Shown here piece after piece: positions 45,140 to 54,528 of a DNA stretch of 64,000 nucleotides; position 1 is the stretch's first letter; every line of letters starts with the position of its first letter. Made by a program: the position numbers and the translations under genes. Source of the DNA: Blastococcus aurantiacus (lineage in GTDB: Bacteria; Actinomycetota; Actinomycetes; Mycobacteriales; Geodermatophilaceae); the NCBI RefSeq assembly GCF_900102425.1, contig NZ_FNBT01000005.1, forward strand, positions 1-64,000. The letters are read 5' to 3'. Under the pieces are notes generated by a model. The model was given only the letters and a program-made list of their open reading frames with translations, was not told where the DNA came from and searched no databases.

Positions 45140-46327
45140 GTGGACGCTACTGCTCCGAACCCGCCGCTCGCACCGTCCGGAGGCGCGCAGGAGATCCGGC
45201 TCGAGGGCCTCAGCAAGGTCTACGCCGACGGCACCGTCGGCGTCGCCGAGCTCGACCTCACCTTCGCGGCGGGCGAGCTGACCGTCCTGGTCGGGCCGTC
45301 CGGCTGCGGCAAGACGACGACCATGAAGATGATCAACCGCATCATCGAGCCGACCACCGGGCGGATCATGATCGGCGGCGAGGACGTGACCGGGGTCGAC
45401 GCGGTCAAGCTGCGCCGCCGGATCGGCTACGTGATCCAGAACGTCGGGCTCTTCCCGCACCAGACCATCCGGGCCAACATCGGCACGGTGCCGCGGCTGC
45501 TGGGCTGGGACCGGTCGCGCACCCGTGACCGGGTCGAGGAGCTGCTCGCCCTCGTCGGTCTCGATCCCGCCGTCCACGCCGACCGCTACCCCCACCAGCT
45601 CTCCGGGGGCCAGCGGCAGCGCGCCGGGGTCGCCCGGGCCCTGGCCGCCGATCCTCCGGTCCTGCTCATGGACGAGCCCTTCTCCGCTGTCGACCCGGTC
45701 GTCCGCGAGCGGCTGCAGTCGGAGTTCCTCCGCCTCCAGGAGCAGGTGCGCAAGACGATCGTCTTCGTCACCCACGACATCGAGGAGGCCGTGCGGCTCG
45801 GCGATCGCATCGCCGTCATGAGCACCGGCGGCCGGGTCGAGCAGTTCGCCTCCCCCGCCGACCTCCTCGGCCGGCCGGCCAACCCCTTCGTCGCCGACTT
45901 CGTGGGCGCCGACCGGGGGCTCAAGCGGCTGGCCGTCACCGGCGTCGACGCCGCCGACCTCGAGCACCCGCCGGTGGTGCACGTGGAGGACGGACTGGCC
46001 GACGCCCGCAGCGCGATGCAGCTCTCCGGCGCGCGCTGGGCCGTGGTGCTCGACGACGACGAGGCCCTGCACGGCTGGCTGTCGGTGGAGCGGGCCGCCG
46101 GCGCCGGGACGGTCGGGTCCGCGGCCAGGCGCATGGAGGCCTGGGTGCCATCGGACGCGAGCCTCAAGAGCGCGTTCGCCACGATGCTGCAGCACGAGGC
46201 CGGCTGGGTCGCGGTGCTCGACGGCGACCGGTTCCTCGGGGTGCTGACCCCGGAGTCGCTGCACGCCGCCCTCCGCCGGTCGGTGGAGGGCACCGTGCCG
46301 GAGACGGCGGGCGCCTCGCTGGTCTAG
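45140..46327 (+). CDS. Osmoprotectant ABC transporter ATP-binding protein (OpuCA/ProV-like)
   Basis: The GTG at 45140 follows GGGAGG; 395 residues. The Walker A is GPSGCGKTT near 54, the Q-loop lies in YVIQNVGLFPHQT, the ABC signature is LSGGQRQR and the Walker B VLLMDEPFSAVDP. Residues about 275-385 hold two weak CBS repeats, such as WVPSDASLKSAFATMLQHEAGWVAVLDGDRFLGVL; CBS modules in OpuA-type ATPases sense ionic strength. It is divergent from the two permeases, whereas these genes normally run in one operon. It is convergent with the DHFR-like gene, whose stop overlaps by 4 bp. Confidence 0.93.
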   Translation: MDATAPNPPLAPSGGAQEIRLEGLSKVYADGTVGVAELDLTFAAGELTVLVGPSGCGKTTTMKMINRIIEPTTGRIMIGGEDVTGVDAVKLRRRIGYVIQNVGLFPHQTIRANIGTVPRLLGWDRSRTRDRVEELLALVGLDPAVHADRYPHQLSGGQRQRAGVARALAADPPVLLMDEPFSAVDPVVRERLQSEFLRLQEQVRKTIVFVTHDIEEAVRLGDRIAVMSTGGRVEQFASPADLLGRPANPFVADFVGADRGLKRLAVTGVDAADLEHPPVVHVEDGLADARSAMQLSGARWAVVLDDDEALHGWLSVERAAGAGTVGSAARRMEAWVPSDASLKSAFATMLQHEAGWVAVLDGDRFLGVLTPESLHAALRRSVEGTVPETAGASLV

Positions 46328-46881
46328 CCCGCCACGCGGTCCTCCAGGAGCGGACCGGCCACCCGGTAGCGCGCGTTCACGAAGGCGCCGCTGCGCCCGG
46401 TCTCCACCAGCTCGAGGTCCAGCCGCCGTGGCAGCAGCGGGCGGCCGGCGCCGAGCGTCACCGGGGCCACCGAGACGACGACCTCGTCGAGCAGGTCGGC
46501 TTGCGCGAACTGCCCGGCCAGGTCCCCGCCGCCGACCACCCAGAGGTCCTTGCCCCCGGCGGCCGCGGTCATCGCCTCGTGCACGGCGCGCACGTTCCCC
46601 GATGCGAAGCGGATGTCCGCGCCGTCGACGGGGGTCAGCGCGCGACTGGTCATCACCCAGGACGGCATCGCGTAGGGCCACGACTCCCCGGACCGGGCCA
46701 GGTGCGCGCGCACCCACTCGTACGTCGTCGACCCCATGACGGTCGCCCCGACACCGGACAGGAACGCGTCGAAGCCGAAGGAGCCGCCCTCGCCGCCCTT
46801 CTGGCGGAGCAGCCAGTCCAGCGAGTCGTCGGGATCGGCGATGAAGCCGTCGAGCGTGGTGGCCGTGTAGTAGGTCAGCAC
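46324..46881 (-). CDS. Dihydrofolate reductase-family protein (RibD C-terminal-like)
   Basis: The GTG at 46881 gives 185 residues. It starts MLTYYTATTLDGFIADPDDS, the typical opening of the DHFR/RibD-C fold, followed by TVMGSTTYEW and the NADPH-binding KDLWVVGGGDLAGQFAQADLLDE. The family includes riboflavin reductases and many uncharacterised NADPH-dependent reductases; it is not a standard folA. It overlaps the end of the AraC/DinB-like gene upstream by 7 bp, so the two are co-transcribed. Confidence 0.88.
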   Translation of the reverse strand: MLTYYTATTLDGFIADPDDSLDWLLRQKGGEGGSFGFDAFLSGVGATVMGSTTYEWVRAHLARSGESWPYAMPSWVMTSRALTPVDGADIRFASGNVRAVHEAMTAAAGGKDLWVVGGGDLAGQFAQADLLDEVVVSVAPVTLGAGRPLLPRRLDLELVETGRSGAFVNARYRVAGPLLEDRVAG

Positions 46882-47801
46882 GGGGGTCCTCCTCGGGTCT
46901 CGCCGCGCCGCGCGCGGAGCCAGTCGATGGGGTCGCCGGTGTCCACCTCGCGGCCGGTCGCCCGGAGCAGGTGGCGGGCCAGGTGCCGGCGGTGGGCGGA
47001 GTAGGTCAGCACGTGGGCGACCACGCTGCTGAGCACGAAGCTCTCCGGCGGCTCGCACAGCGCGTCGATCAACCGGTCGTCCCAGCCGCCCCGGCGGTCG
47101 ATGTCCCGGACGGCGGCCAGCCAGCGCGGGGCCACCTCGTCGTGGCGCTCCAGCAACCGGGCCGGGCCGGGGTCGTCGTCCCGCGTCGGCACGTCCCGTC
47201 CCTCGATCGAGGCCAGCCAGATCTCCAGCGTGTGGACCAGGTGGTCCAGCACGGCCTGGAGCGACTCCTCGGGTCCGTCCCAAGGCAGGACCACGAGCCC
47301 GGGCAGGAGCGACGCCCGGAACTGCTCGGCGGTCAGCCCCTTCGCCGCCTCGAGCAGGTACCGGGTGTCGTCCAGGTGGTGGGCGACCAGCTGCTCGGTC
47401 AGCGGATCCATGACGTGCTCCGTGCTGTGCACCCAGAGCGACATCGGCGGGTGGAAGTGGATCCCGTTGGGGGCCGGCAGCCAGTGCCCGGTCGTGGCGT
47501 CGACCGTGCTCGGGGCCCGCCCGTAGGCGCGGGTGAAGGCGCGGCTGAAGCCCTCGAGGGACTCGTAGCCCGCCGCCCAGGCGACGTCGGTGACGCTGCT
47601 GCCCTGCCGCAGCTGCCACGCAGCGCGCTCGAGCATCACCCGTCGTCGCATGGCGACGGGTGCCTCGCCGGCGTGGCGGGAGAGCAGCCGGCTGAAGTGG
47701 TGGGGCGAGGCGTACGCGTCGCCGGCCATCTCCTCCAGGGTGCGGTTGTCCTCGTCGAGGACCGCGTCCAGGAGCTCGCGCAGCCGATCCCGTCCGGTCA
47801 T
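46875..47801 (-). CDS. AraC-type HTH regulator fused to a DinB-like domain
   Basis: The 308-residue protein begins with an AraC DNA-binding domain (about 10-100): MAGDAYASPHHFSRLLSRHAGEAP, then the second helix-turn-helix with VAWAAGYESLEGFSRAFTRAYG. The C-terminal part (about 130-300) is helical with WLHSTE-like and DHLVHTLEIWLASIEGRD segments, plus HVLTYSAHRRHLARHLL, a His-containing pattern of DinB-like four-helix domains. The AraC-DinB fusion suggests a regulator with a metal- or thiol-linked sensor. It overlaps the DHFR-like gene it probably controls together with itself. Confidence 0.85.
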   Translation of the reverse strand: MTGRDRLRELLDAVLDEDNRTLEEMAGDAYASPHHFSRLLSRHAGEAPVAMRRRVMLERAAWQLRQGSSVTDVAWAAGYESLEGFSRAFTRAYGRAPSTVDATTGHWLPAPNGIHFHPPMSLWVHSTEHVMDPLTEQLVAHHLDDTRYLLEAAKGLTAEQFRASLLPGLVVLPWDGPEESLQAVLDHLVHTLEIWLASIEGRDVPTRDDDPGPARLLERHDEVAPRWLAAVRDIDRRGGWDDRLIDALCEPPESFVLSSVVAHVLTYSAHRRHLARHLLRATGREVDTGDPIDWLRARRGETRGGPPC

Positions 47802-47868
47802 GCGGCCAGTCTGATGCGCCGGGACCCGACGGAGCTTGACCGTTCTTGCTCGTCTCCCGGGCGGTCGC

Positions 47869-48384
47869 CTAGGCCGCGACGCCCCCGGACGGCTGGTCCT
47901 CGTCCGGGGGGACGCGGCAGACCGACTCGAGCCAGAGCGCGGCGGCCACGAGGCCGAGCGAGCAGACGACGCCGATCACCGCCGTGACCGTGTCGCTGCC
48001 GGCGGCCTGCACCCGGTCGGCGGCCGGCCCGACGTGCACCAGGACCCCGGTCCAGGTGCCGGCGAACACCGCGCCGACGTAGGCGCTGGCCTGGGCGAGC
48101 ACCGCCAGCCGCGCGACGAGCAGCGGCTCGACCAGGCGCACCGGCCGGGCCGCGGCCTCCCCCGCCCGGGGCGCACGTCCCGCGCGGGCCGCACGCTGGT
48201 CGGCCAGCCGGCCCCGCAGGGTGCGCGCGGCGAGCGCCTCGGCGACGGCCAGCAGCGCGAGCGGCGCCGGCAGCCACCAGTCCAGCGAGGGAAGCTCGCC
48301 GTACCAGGACCGCACGAGCAGCCAGGCGGCCACGGCCAGCCCCGCGGCGAGGACGACGAGGTCGCGACGGCGCACCGGGGTCAT
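47869..48384 (-). CDS. DUF3180-family membrane protein
   Basis: The ATG at 48384 gives 171 residues. Four membrane helices appear: LVVLAAGLAVAAWLLVRSWY, WWLPAPLALLAVAEALAA, LLVARLAVLAQASAYVGAVFAG and TAVIGVVCSLGLVAAALWL. The pairing of a short cytosolic basic loop and the AxxxGxxxxG helix is typical of DUF3180, found just after folK in many actinobacteria. It begins 4 bp after the folK stop, so it belongs to the folate operon. Function unknown. Confidence 0.88.
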   Translation of the reverse strand: MTPVRRRDLVVLAAGLAVAAWLLVRSWYGELPSLDWWLPAPLALLAVAEALAARTLRGRLADQRAARAGRAPRAGEAAARPVRLVEPLLVARLAVLAQASAYVGAVFAGTWTGVLVHVGPAADRVQAAGSDTVTAVIGVVCSLGLVAAALWLESVCRVPPDEDQPSGGVAA

Positions 48385-48388
48385 CGGG

Positions 48389-48892
48389 TCACGCCACCGG
48401 GATCCACGGCACGACGGCGGCGACCTCGGCAAGGTCCAGGGCCGCGACGAGGGCCCCGACCGGCCCGTGCCCGGGGAGCTCCGCGGCGGCGTCGACGGCC
48501 AGCCACGGCACCAGCACGAAGGCCCGCTCGTGCGCCCGCGGATGGGGCAGCGTCAGCTCCGGATCGGCGGAGACCACGGGCTGGCCGTCGGCAGCGGTGA
48601 CGGTCACGACGTCGACGTCGAGGGTCCGCGCTCCCCAGCGGACCTCGCGGGTGCGCCCGGCGTCCTGTTCCAGCTCGTGCGCCCTGGCCAGCCAGCCGCG
48701 GGCGTCGTGGTCGCCGTCCAGCACGGCGACGGCGTTCAGGTACGGCGGCTGCTCCACCGGTCCCCAGGGCGGGGTCTCGTACAGGCCGGAGTGCGCGAGC
48801 GCGCCGTCGGCGGCCAGCGCGTCGAGGGCGGCGCGCAGGGTGGCGGCCCGGTCGCCGAGGTTGGCGCCCAGCGAGAGGACGACGCGGGTCAT
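48389..48892 (-). CDS. folK: 7,8-dihydro-6-hydroxymethylpterin pyrophosphokinase
   Basis: The 167-residue protein starts MTRVVLSLGANLGDRAATLR. The HPPK signature is WGARTLDVDVVTV (usually R-x-x-D-x-D), and LPHPRAHERAFVLVPWL closes the active site. It pyrophosphorylates the pterin for dihydropteroate synthase. It overlaps folB by 4 bp. Substrate comes from FolB and product goes to FolP, both upstream in the operon. Confidence 0.96.
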   Translation of the reverse strand: MTRVVLSLGANLGDRAATLRAALDALAADGALAHSGLYETPPWGPVEQPPYLNAVAVLDGDHDARGWLARAHELEQDAGRTREVRWGARTLDVDVVTVTAADGQPVVSADPELTLPHPRAHERAFVLVPWLAVDAAAELPGHGPVGALVAALDLAEVAAVVPWIPVA

Positions 48893-49269
48893 GCGCGTTC
48901 GCGCCGGATGCTCACGGTGACGTCGTCGAAGGGCACCCCGAGCTCGGCCTGCGGCTTGTGCACGGTGATCTCGACGGCCTCGACCAGCGGATCGGCCAGG
49001 CAGACGTCGGCCAGCCGCTGGCAGAGGGTCTCCAGCAGGTCGACCGGCTCGCCGCCCAGGACGTCGTGCAGCCGGTGGGCCAGCTCGGCGTAGTTCACCG
49101 TCAGCGCGAGGTCGTCACCGGCCGCGGCCGGCGCGGTGTCCAGCTCGAGGACGGCGTCGACGGTGAAGAGCTGGCCGCGCTCGCGCTCGAAGGCGTAGAC
49201 GCCGTGGTGTGCGTGGGCCCGCACCCCGCGCAACGCGATGCGGTCGGGTACCCGGCGGGGCTCAGCCAC
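48889..49269 (-). CDS. folB: Dihydroneopterin aldolase
   Basis: The GTG at 49269 overlaps the end of folP by 8 bp; 126 residues. IALRGVRAHAHHGVYAFERERGQLFTVDAVLEL is the FolB opening with the catalytic region, NYAELAHRLHDVL follows, and ETLCQRLADVCLADPLVEAVEITVHKPQ gives the later strands with the conserved lysine of VHKPQA. It makes 6-hydroxymethyl-dihydropterin. It probably forms an octamer as in the family. Confidence 0.95.
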   Translation of the reverse strand: MAEPRRVPDRIALRGVRAHAHHGVYAFERERGQLFTVDAVLELDTAPAAAGDDLALTVNYAELAHRLHDVLGGEPVDLLETLCQRLADVCLADPLVEAVEITVHKPQAELGVPFDDVTVSIRRERA

Positions 49270-50113
49270 GACGCGCCCCCCGCACCGCGCGGACGGCGTC
49301 CAGCGTGCGCAGCGCGTCGACCGACGCGGCGGCGTCGTGCACCCGCACCCCCCAGGCACCGGCCTGGGCGGCCAGCACCGTCGTCGCGAGCGTGGCGGCG
49401 TCGCGCTCCTCGGCCGGCCGCGGGACGCCGTCGGCGCCGGCGAGCAGTCGCCCCAGGAAGGTCTTGCGGGAGGCGCCCACCAGCACCGGCAGGCCCAGCG
49501 CGGTCAGCCGCTCGAGCCCGGCCAGCAGCGCCCAGTTGTGCTCGGCGCGCTTGGCGAACCCCAGACCGGGGTCCAGGACGAGCTGCTCGGGGGCCACCCC
49601 GGCGGCGACGACGTCCTCCACGCGGGCGGTGAGCTCGGCGCAGACCTCGGTGACCACGTCGCCGTACTGGGCGGCGGCGTACATCTCGCGGCTGTGGCCC
49701 CGCCAGTGCATGAGCACCCAGGGCACGCCGGCCTCGGCGACGAGGTCGGCCATGTTCTTGTCCGCCAGCCCGCCGCTGACGTCGTTGACCAGCTCGGCGC
49801 CGGCCTCCAGCGCCGCCTCGGCGACCTCGGCTCGCGTGGTGTCCACGCTGGTGCGCACCCCGGCGGCTGCCAGCTCGCGGATGACCGGGACCACCCGGGT
49901 GCACTCCTCGCCGGCGTCGACGCGGTCTGCACCGGGCCGGGTGGATTCGCCGCCGACGTCGACGTAGTCCGCGCCGGCCGCGTGCATCGCCAGGCCGTGC
50001 GCGATCGCCGTCGCCGGGTCGGAGAAGCAGCCGCCGTCGGAGAACGAGTCGGGCGTGACGTTGAGGACGCCCATCACCACGCAGTGGGCCGGCCGCGGGA
50101 GGGCGGTGCTCAC
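49262..50113 (-). CDS. folP: Dihydropteroate synthase
   Basis: The 283-residue TIM-barrel enzyme starts at GTG 50113. The pterin and phosphate loops are MGVLNVTPDSFSDGG and VDVGGESTRPGADRVD. Later motifs are LVNDVSGGLADKNM, VLDPGLGFAKRAEHN, VGASRKTFLGRLL and the C-terminal VRVHDAAASVDAL. It is the sulfonamide target, joining p-aminobenzoate to the pterin. The residue pattern of the loops is normal. It lies 7 bp after folE. Confidence 0.96.
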   Translation of the reverse strand: MSTALPRPAHCVVMGVLNVTPDSFSDGGCFSDPATAIAHGLAMHAAGADYVDVGGESTRPGADRVDAGEECTRVVPVIRELAAAGVRTSVDTTRAEVAEAALEAGAELVNDVSGGLADKNMADLVAEAGVPWVLMHWRGHSREMYAAAQYGDVVTEVCAELTARVEDVVAAGVAPEQLVLDPGLGFAKRAEHNWALLAGLERLTALGLPVLVGASRKTFLGRLLAGADGVPRPAEERDAATLATTVLAAQAGAWGVRVHDAAASVDALRTLDAVRAVRGARRG

Positions 50114-50120
50114 CGCTCCG

Positions 50121-50738
50121 TCACCTGCCGAGGACGAGGCTCATCGCCTCGCTGCGGGTGGCGGGGTTCTCCCGGAAGATCCCCCGCACCGCGGAGGTGA
50201 CCGTGGTCGTGCCGGGCTTGCGGATCCCGCGCATGGCCATGCACAGGTGCTCGGCCTGGATCACCACGATCACGCCCTGCGGCTTCAGGACGTCGTTGAG
50301 CGCATCGGCGATCTGGCGGGTCAGCCGCTCCTGCACCTGCGGACGGCGGGCGTAGACCTCGACCAGGCGGGCCACCTTCGACAGCCCGGTCACCCGGCCG
50401 TCGGCGCCCGGGATGTACCCCACGTGCGCGACCCCGTGGAAGGGCACCAGGTGGTGCTCGCAGGTCGAGTACATCGCGATGTCCTTGACCAGCACGAGCT
50501 CGTCGTGGTTCTCGTCGAACGTCGTCGCCAGGATCTCGTACGGGTCCTGCCAGAGCCCGGCGAAGGTCTCTGCGTAGGCGCGGGCCACCCGCGCCGGGGT
50601 CTCCTGCAGACCCGGGCGGTCGGGGTCCTCCCCCACGGCGAGCAGCAGCTCCCGGACGGCCGCCTCCGCGCGGGCGGGGTCTATCCGGTCGAACGCGGGC
50701 TCGACGCGGTCCTCCGACTCGATCGGGATCTCGCTCAT
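50121..50738 (-). CDS. folE: GTP cyclohydrolase I
   Basis: The ATG at 50738 gives 205 residues. The zinc and catalytic residues are in [16 protein letters not shown] and [19 protein letters not shown]; the signature [31 protein letters not shown] is complete. It opens folate synthesis from GTP as a decamer. Its start lies 25 bp after the ftsH stop; the ftsH-folE-folP-folB-folK-DUF3180 order is conserved in actinobacteria. Confidence 0.97.
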   Translation of the reverse strand: MSEIPIESEDRVEPAFDRIDPARAEAAVRELLLAVGEDPDRPGLQETPARVARAYAETFAGLWQDPYEILATTFDENHDELVLVKDIAMYSTCEHHLVPFHGVAHVGYIPGADGRVTGLSKVARLVEVYARRPQVQERLTRQIADALNDVLKPQGVIVVIQAEHLCMAMRGIRKPGTTTVTSAVRGIFRENPATRSEAMSLVLGR

Positions 50739-50763
50739 GCGGGCCTCCCGACCGCCACCGGGC

Positions 50764-52737
50764 TCACCGCTGGACCGGTGCGCCGACGTCCCCGACCGGC
50801 GTCGGGTCGGCACCGGCCGATCCGTTCTGGCCGGCCCGCTCCGAGGGCGTGAGGACCGGCGGCTGGTCCGACGGCGTGCGCTTGCCGAAGCCGTTGTACG
50901 GCGCCAGGGAGGGACGCTTGGTGACCGGCGCGCAGATCCGCGCCATGTCCTCCTTGGACAGCGTCTCCTTCTCCATCAACTCGAGGACCAGCTGGTCCAG
51001 GACGTGCCGGTACTCGACCAGGATCTCCCAGGCCTCGTCGTGGGCGGCCTCGATCAGGGCGCGGATCTCCGCGTCGATGTCGGCGGCCACGGCCTCGGAG
51101 TAGTCGGGCCGGGAGCCCATGTCGCGGCCCAGGAACGGCTCGGCGTCGGTGCTGCCGTACTTCACCGCACCGAGCTTGGCGCTCATCCCGTACTGGGTGA
51201 CCATCGCCCGGGCCATGGAGGTGGCCTTCTCGATGTCGTTGCCCGCACCCGTGGTCGGCTCGTGGAAGACCAGCTCCTCGGCCGCGCGCCCACCGAGGGC
51301 GTAGGCGAGGGTGTCGATCATCTCGGAGCGGGTCTGGGTGTACTTGTCCTCGGTCGGCAGCACGAGCGTGTGCCCGAGCGACCGGCCACGCGGCAGGATC
51401 GTCACCTTGTGCACCGGGTCGAGGTTCGGCAGCGCGTGCGCCACGAGAGCGTGCCCGCCCTCGTGGTAGGCGGTCACCTTCTTCTCCTTCTCGCTCATCG
51501 CCCGCGTCTTGCGCTCGGGGCCGGCGATGACCCGGTCGATCGCCTCCTCGAGCACGGCGTCGGTGATCAGCGAGCCGTTGTTGCGCGCGGTGAGCAGGGC
51601 GCCCTCGTTGAGCACGTTCGCCAGATCCGCGCCGGTGAAGCCGGGGGTGCGGCGGGCGACGGTCTCCAGGTCGACGTCGGGTGCGAGCGGCTTGCCCTTG
51701 GCGTGCACCGAGAGGATCGCCTTGCGGCCGAGGAGGTCGGGCCGGTCGACGGCGATCTGCCGGTCGAAGCGGCCGGGGCGCAGCAGCGCCGGGTCGAGGA
51801 TGTCGGGCCGGTTCGTCGCGGCGATCATGATGACGCCGCCCTTGACGTCGAAGCCGTCCATCTCGACCAGCATCTGGTTGAGGGTCTGCTCGCGCTCGTC
51901 GTGGCCGCCGCCCATGCCGGCGCCGCGGTGCCGGCCGACGGCGTCGATCTCGTCGACGAAGATGATCGCCGGGGCGTTCTCCTTGGCCTGGTTGAACAGG
52001 TCGCGGACCCGGCTGGCACCCACACCGACGAACATCTCGACGAAGTCCGAGCCGGAGATCGAGAAGAACGGGACGCCGGCCTCGCCGGCCACGGCGCGGG
52101 CCAGCAGCGTCTTGCCGGTCCCGGGCGGGCCGAACAGCAGCACGCCCTTGGGGATCTTGGCGCCGACGGCCTGGAACTTGACCGGGTTCTGCAGGAAGTC
52201 CTTGATCTCGTGCAGTTCCTCGATCGCCTCGTCCGCGCCGGCGACGTCGGCGAACGTCGTCTTCGGGGTGTCCTTGGTGACCTGCTTGGCCTTGGACTTG
52301 CCGAAGGCCATGACTCCGCGGCCGCCGCCCTGCATGGAGTTGAACAGCCAGAACAGCAGCAGCAGCAGGATGAGGAACGGGAGGAAGCTCACCAGGAGGC
52401 TGACCAGCAGGCTGTCCTGGGTGACGTTGGTGTCGAAGTCCTCGGTGTCGTTCTCGCGCAGCAGGTCGACGATGTCGTCCTCGACCGCGAGCGGGTAGGA
52501 GGCCTGCACCTCGGAGCTGTCGTCGACCTCGTCGCGCAGGACGAGATCGAGCGTCTGCTCCTTGGTGTTGAGCGTCGCCGACTCGACGTTGCCGCCCTCG
52601 ATCTGCGTCAGCGCCGTGGCGGTGGAGACCTCCTGGAGGTTGCCGCCGCCGCGGAACAGGGAGGAGAGCGTGAGGGCCAGGAGGACGACGATGACGACCC
52701 AGAACCACACGGAGCGGTAGAACTTCTTACGTTCCAT
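50764..52737 (-). CDS. ftsH: ATP-dependent zinc metalloprotease FtsH
   Basis: The ATG at 52737 gives 657 residues. Membrane helices lie at about 8-28 and 110-133, with the loop outside. The AAA+ domain has Walker A GPPGTGKT at 203-210, Walker B FVDEID at 260-265 and the SRH around 305-325. The zinc site is HEGGH at 425-429. The last 50 residues are a proline-rich tail. It degrades membrane proteins and unstable regulators. There are 186 bp between it and hpt, without another gene. Confidence 0.97.
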   Translation of the reverse strand: MERKKFYRSVWFWVVIVVLLALTLSSLFRGGGNLQEVSTATALTQIEGGNVESATLNTKEQTLDLVLRDEVDDSSEVQASYPLAVEDDIVDLLRENDTEDFDTNVTQDSLLVSLLVSFLPFLILLLLLFWLFNSMQGGGRGVMAFGKSKAKQVTKDTPKTTFADVAGADEAIEELHEIKDFLQNPVKFQAVGAKIPKGVLLFGPPGTGKTLLARAVAGEAGVPFFSISGSDFVEMFVGVGASRVRDLFNQAKENAPAIIFVDEIDAVGRHRGAGMGGGHDEREQTLNQMLVEMDGFDVKGGVIMIAATNRPDILDPALLRPGRFDRQIAVDRPDLLGRKAILSVHAKGKPLAPDVDLETVARRTPGFTGADLANVLNEGALLTARNNGSLITDAVLEEAIDRVIAGPERKTRAMSEKEKKVTAYHEGGHALVAHALPNLDPVHKVTILPRGRSLGHTLVLPTEDKYTQTRSEMIDTLAYALGGRAAEELVFHEPTTGAGNDIEKATSMARAMVTQYGMSAKLGAVKYGSTDAEPFLGRDMGSRPDYSEAVAADIDAEIRALIEAAHDEAWEILVEYRHVLDQLVLELMEKETLSKEDMARICAPVTKRPSLAPYNGFGKRTPSDQPPVLTPSERAGQNGSAGADPTPVGDVGAPVQR

Positions 52738-52923
52738 ACACCGATGCCGGGCACCGGCGGAGCCGGTCTGCCCGTCGACCCTCCTGATCGTCCGGTGACA
52801 CTGCCTGCGACCCGGGCAGGGCCCCCGGCGCTCTACGCAGCGTCGTCGGACCCGACGGTACACCGGGGCACCTGTGGATCCCCTGGGCTTCCGCCCTGAC
52901 GAGTGGCGCCCGGAGGGCGACCG

Positions 52924-53508
52924 CTACTGGTACACCTCGGGCTTGAGCGTGGCGATGTAGGGGAGGTCGCGGTAGCGCTCGGCGTAGTCGAGGCCGTAGC
53001 CGACGACGAACTCGTTCGGGATGTCGAAGCCGATGTACTTCACGGGCACCTCGACCTTGACCGCGTCGGGCTTGCGCAGCAGGGCGCACACCTCGAGCGA
53101 GGCCGGCTGGCGGCCGCCGAGGTTCTTCAGCAGCCAGGACAGGGTCAGGCCGGAGTCGATGATGTCCTCGAGCACCAGCACGTGCTTGTCGGTGATGTCG
53201 CGGTCGAGGTCCTTGAGGATGCGGACGACACCGGAGGAGCTGGTCGCCGAGCCGTAGGACGAGACGGCCATGAACTCCATCTGCGTCGGGAGCTGCAGCG
53301 CCCGGGCGAAGTCGCTCATGAACAGCACCGCGCCCTTGAGGACGCCGACCAGCAGTACTTCCTTGCCCGCGTAGTCGCTGGCGATCTGGGCGGCCAGCTC
53401 ACCGATCTTGGCCTGGATCTGCTCCTCGCTCAGGAGCACGTGGTCGATGTCGGGTCCGTAGCCGTGGTCAGGGCCCAGTGCCCCGGAACTGGTCGCAGAC
53501 TCGCTCAC
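52924..53508 (-). CDS. hpt: Hypoxanthine phosphoribosyltransferase
   Basis: The 194-residue protein has the PRPP-binding loop [18 protein letters not shown] (around 105-122) and an early flexible loop in [20 protein letters not shown]. The C-terminal nucleobase contact region is [20 protein letters not shown]. It salvages hypoxanthine and guanine. It starts within the 3' end of tilS (41-bp overlap); a start slightly downstream would reduce the overlap. tilS-hpt-ftsH is a common gene trio. Confidence 0.95.
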   Translation of the reverse strand: MSESATSSGALGPDHGYGPDIDHVLLSEEQIQAKIGELAAQIASDYAGKEVLLVGVLKGAVLFMSDFARALQLPTQMEFMAVSSYGSATSSSGVVRILKDLDRDITDKHVLVLEDIIDSGLTLSWLLKNLGGRQPASLEVCALLRKPDAVKVEVPVKYIGFDIPNEFVVGYGLDYAERYRDLPYIATLKPEVYQ

Positions 53509-54526
53509 GCGTCGGGCTCCTCGCGGTCGTGTGGTGCAGGGGAGGGCCGCCGCCGTCGCGCACGGGCACCAGCTTCAGGGTGCCAGACGCCCGGACGACG
53601 CCCGCGCCGCCGGGTAGGTCCACGCGGCCCTGCCCGCGCCAGCGCACCAGCAGCGCGTCGACGGCGTCCAGGTGCACCGCCTGCAGGTCGGGGATCCCGG
53701 CGTCGCGCAGCCATCCGCGCAGGACCCTCGTCCTCAGCGCGGCGGGGAGCTCGGCGACCGGGGCCACCGGCAGGCCGTCGTCGCAGCTCAGCGCGGCGAG
53801 CCGGCCGGTGGCGAGGTCGTCGAGGGCGTCGAGGTCGGCGCGCAGCAGGGCGGCCGTGCGGGCCAGCGCGGGCGCCACTCCCCCGCCGAGCACCTGCTCG
53901 AGCAGCGGCAGCACCTCGGTGCGCAGCCGCACCCGCGTGTAGGCGGGGTCGTCGTTCCAGGGGTCGTCCCAGACGGGGAGTCCCTGAGCGGCGCAGGCGG
54001 CGCGCGTGGTCGCCCGCCGGACGCCCAGCAGGGGCCGCCACCAGTCGGTGCTCCCGGTCCGCCGGTGCTCGACCATGCCGGCCACCGATCGCGGTCCCGA
54101 CCCGCGGCCGAGGCCGAGCAGCACCGTCTCGGCCTGGTCGTCGAGGGTGTGCCCGAGGACCATCCGCGCCCCGCGCCCGGCGGCGGCGCCGGAGAGGGCG
54201 GCGTACCGCGCTGCGCGGGCCGCGCCCTCGGGTCCGCCGTCGGCACCGACGACCGCCTGGACGACGAGCACCGGCGCGAGCCCGAGGTCGCGCAGCAGCG
54301 CCGCCGTCCGCTCGGCCTGCTCCGGCGACCCCGGCTGCAGCCCGTGGTCCACCGTGACGGCTCCGGCCCGGACCCCCGCCCGCGGTGCCTCGAAGGCGAC
54401 CGCTGCGGCGAGCGCGAGGGAGTCCGCTCCCCCGCTGCAGGCCACCAGCACCGGCCGGTCGTCCCCGGTCAGGCCCGGCCGCACGGCGCTGCGGACCTGC
54501 GCGACCGCCGGATCGGGACCGGCCAC
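53468..54526 (-). CDS. tilS: tRNA(Ile)-lysidine synthase
   Basis: The GTG at 54526 is 2 bp after the stop of the zinc-protease gene; the product has 352 residues. The PP-loop SGGADS sits at 31-36, and [11 protein letters not shown] and ARYAAL with [13 protein letters not shown] are typical of TilS. The C-terminal part is a short substrate-binding domain. It converts cytidine 34 of the minor tRNA-Ile to lysidine so that AUA is read correctly. Length fits the short [15 protein letters not shown] type. Confidence 0.94.
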   Translation of the reverse strand: MAGPDPAVAQVRSAVRPGLTGDDRPVLVACSGGADSLALAAAVAFEAPRAGVRAGAVTVDHGLQPGSPEQAERTAALLRDLGLAPVLVVQAVVGADGGPEGAARAARYAALSGAAAGRGARMVLGHTLDDQAETVLLGLGRGSGPRSVAGMVEHRRTGSTDWWRPLLGVRRATTRAACAAQGLPVWDDPWNDDPAYTRVRLRTEVLPLLEQVLGGGVAPALARTAALLRADLDALDDLATGRLAALSCDDGLPVAPVAELPAALRTRVLRGWLRDAGIPDLQAVHLDAVDALLVRWRGQGRVDLPGGAGVVRASGTLKLVPVRDGGGPPLHHTTARSPTRERVCDQFRGTGP

Positions 54527-54528
54527 GC

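Noticed and set aside
46324-47619. A 431-residue DHFR-family protein with long N-terminal extension
   Set aside because: The extension is a shadow of the AraC/DinB gene in another frame; the DHFR-like domain starts at GTG 46881.
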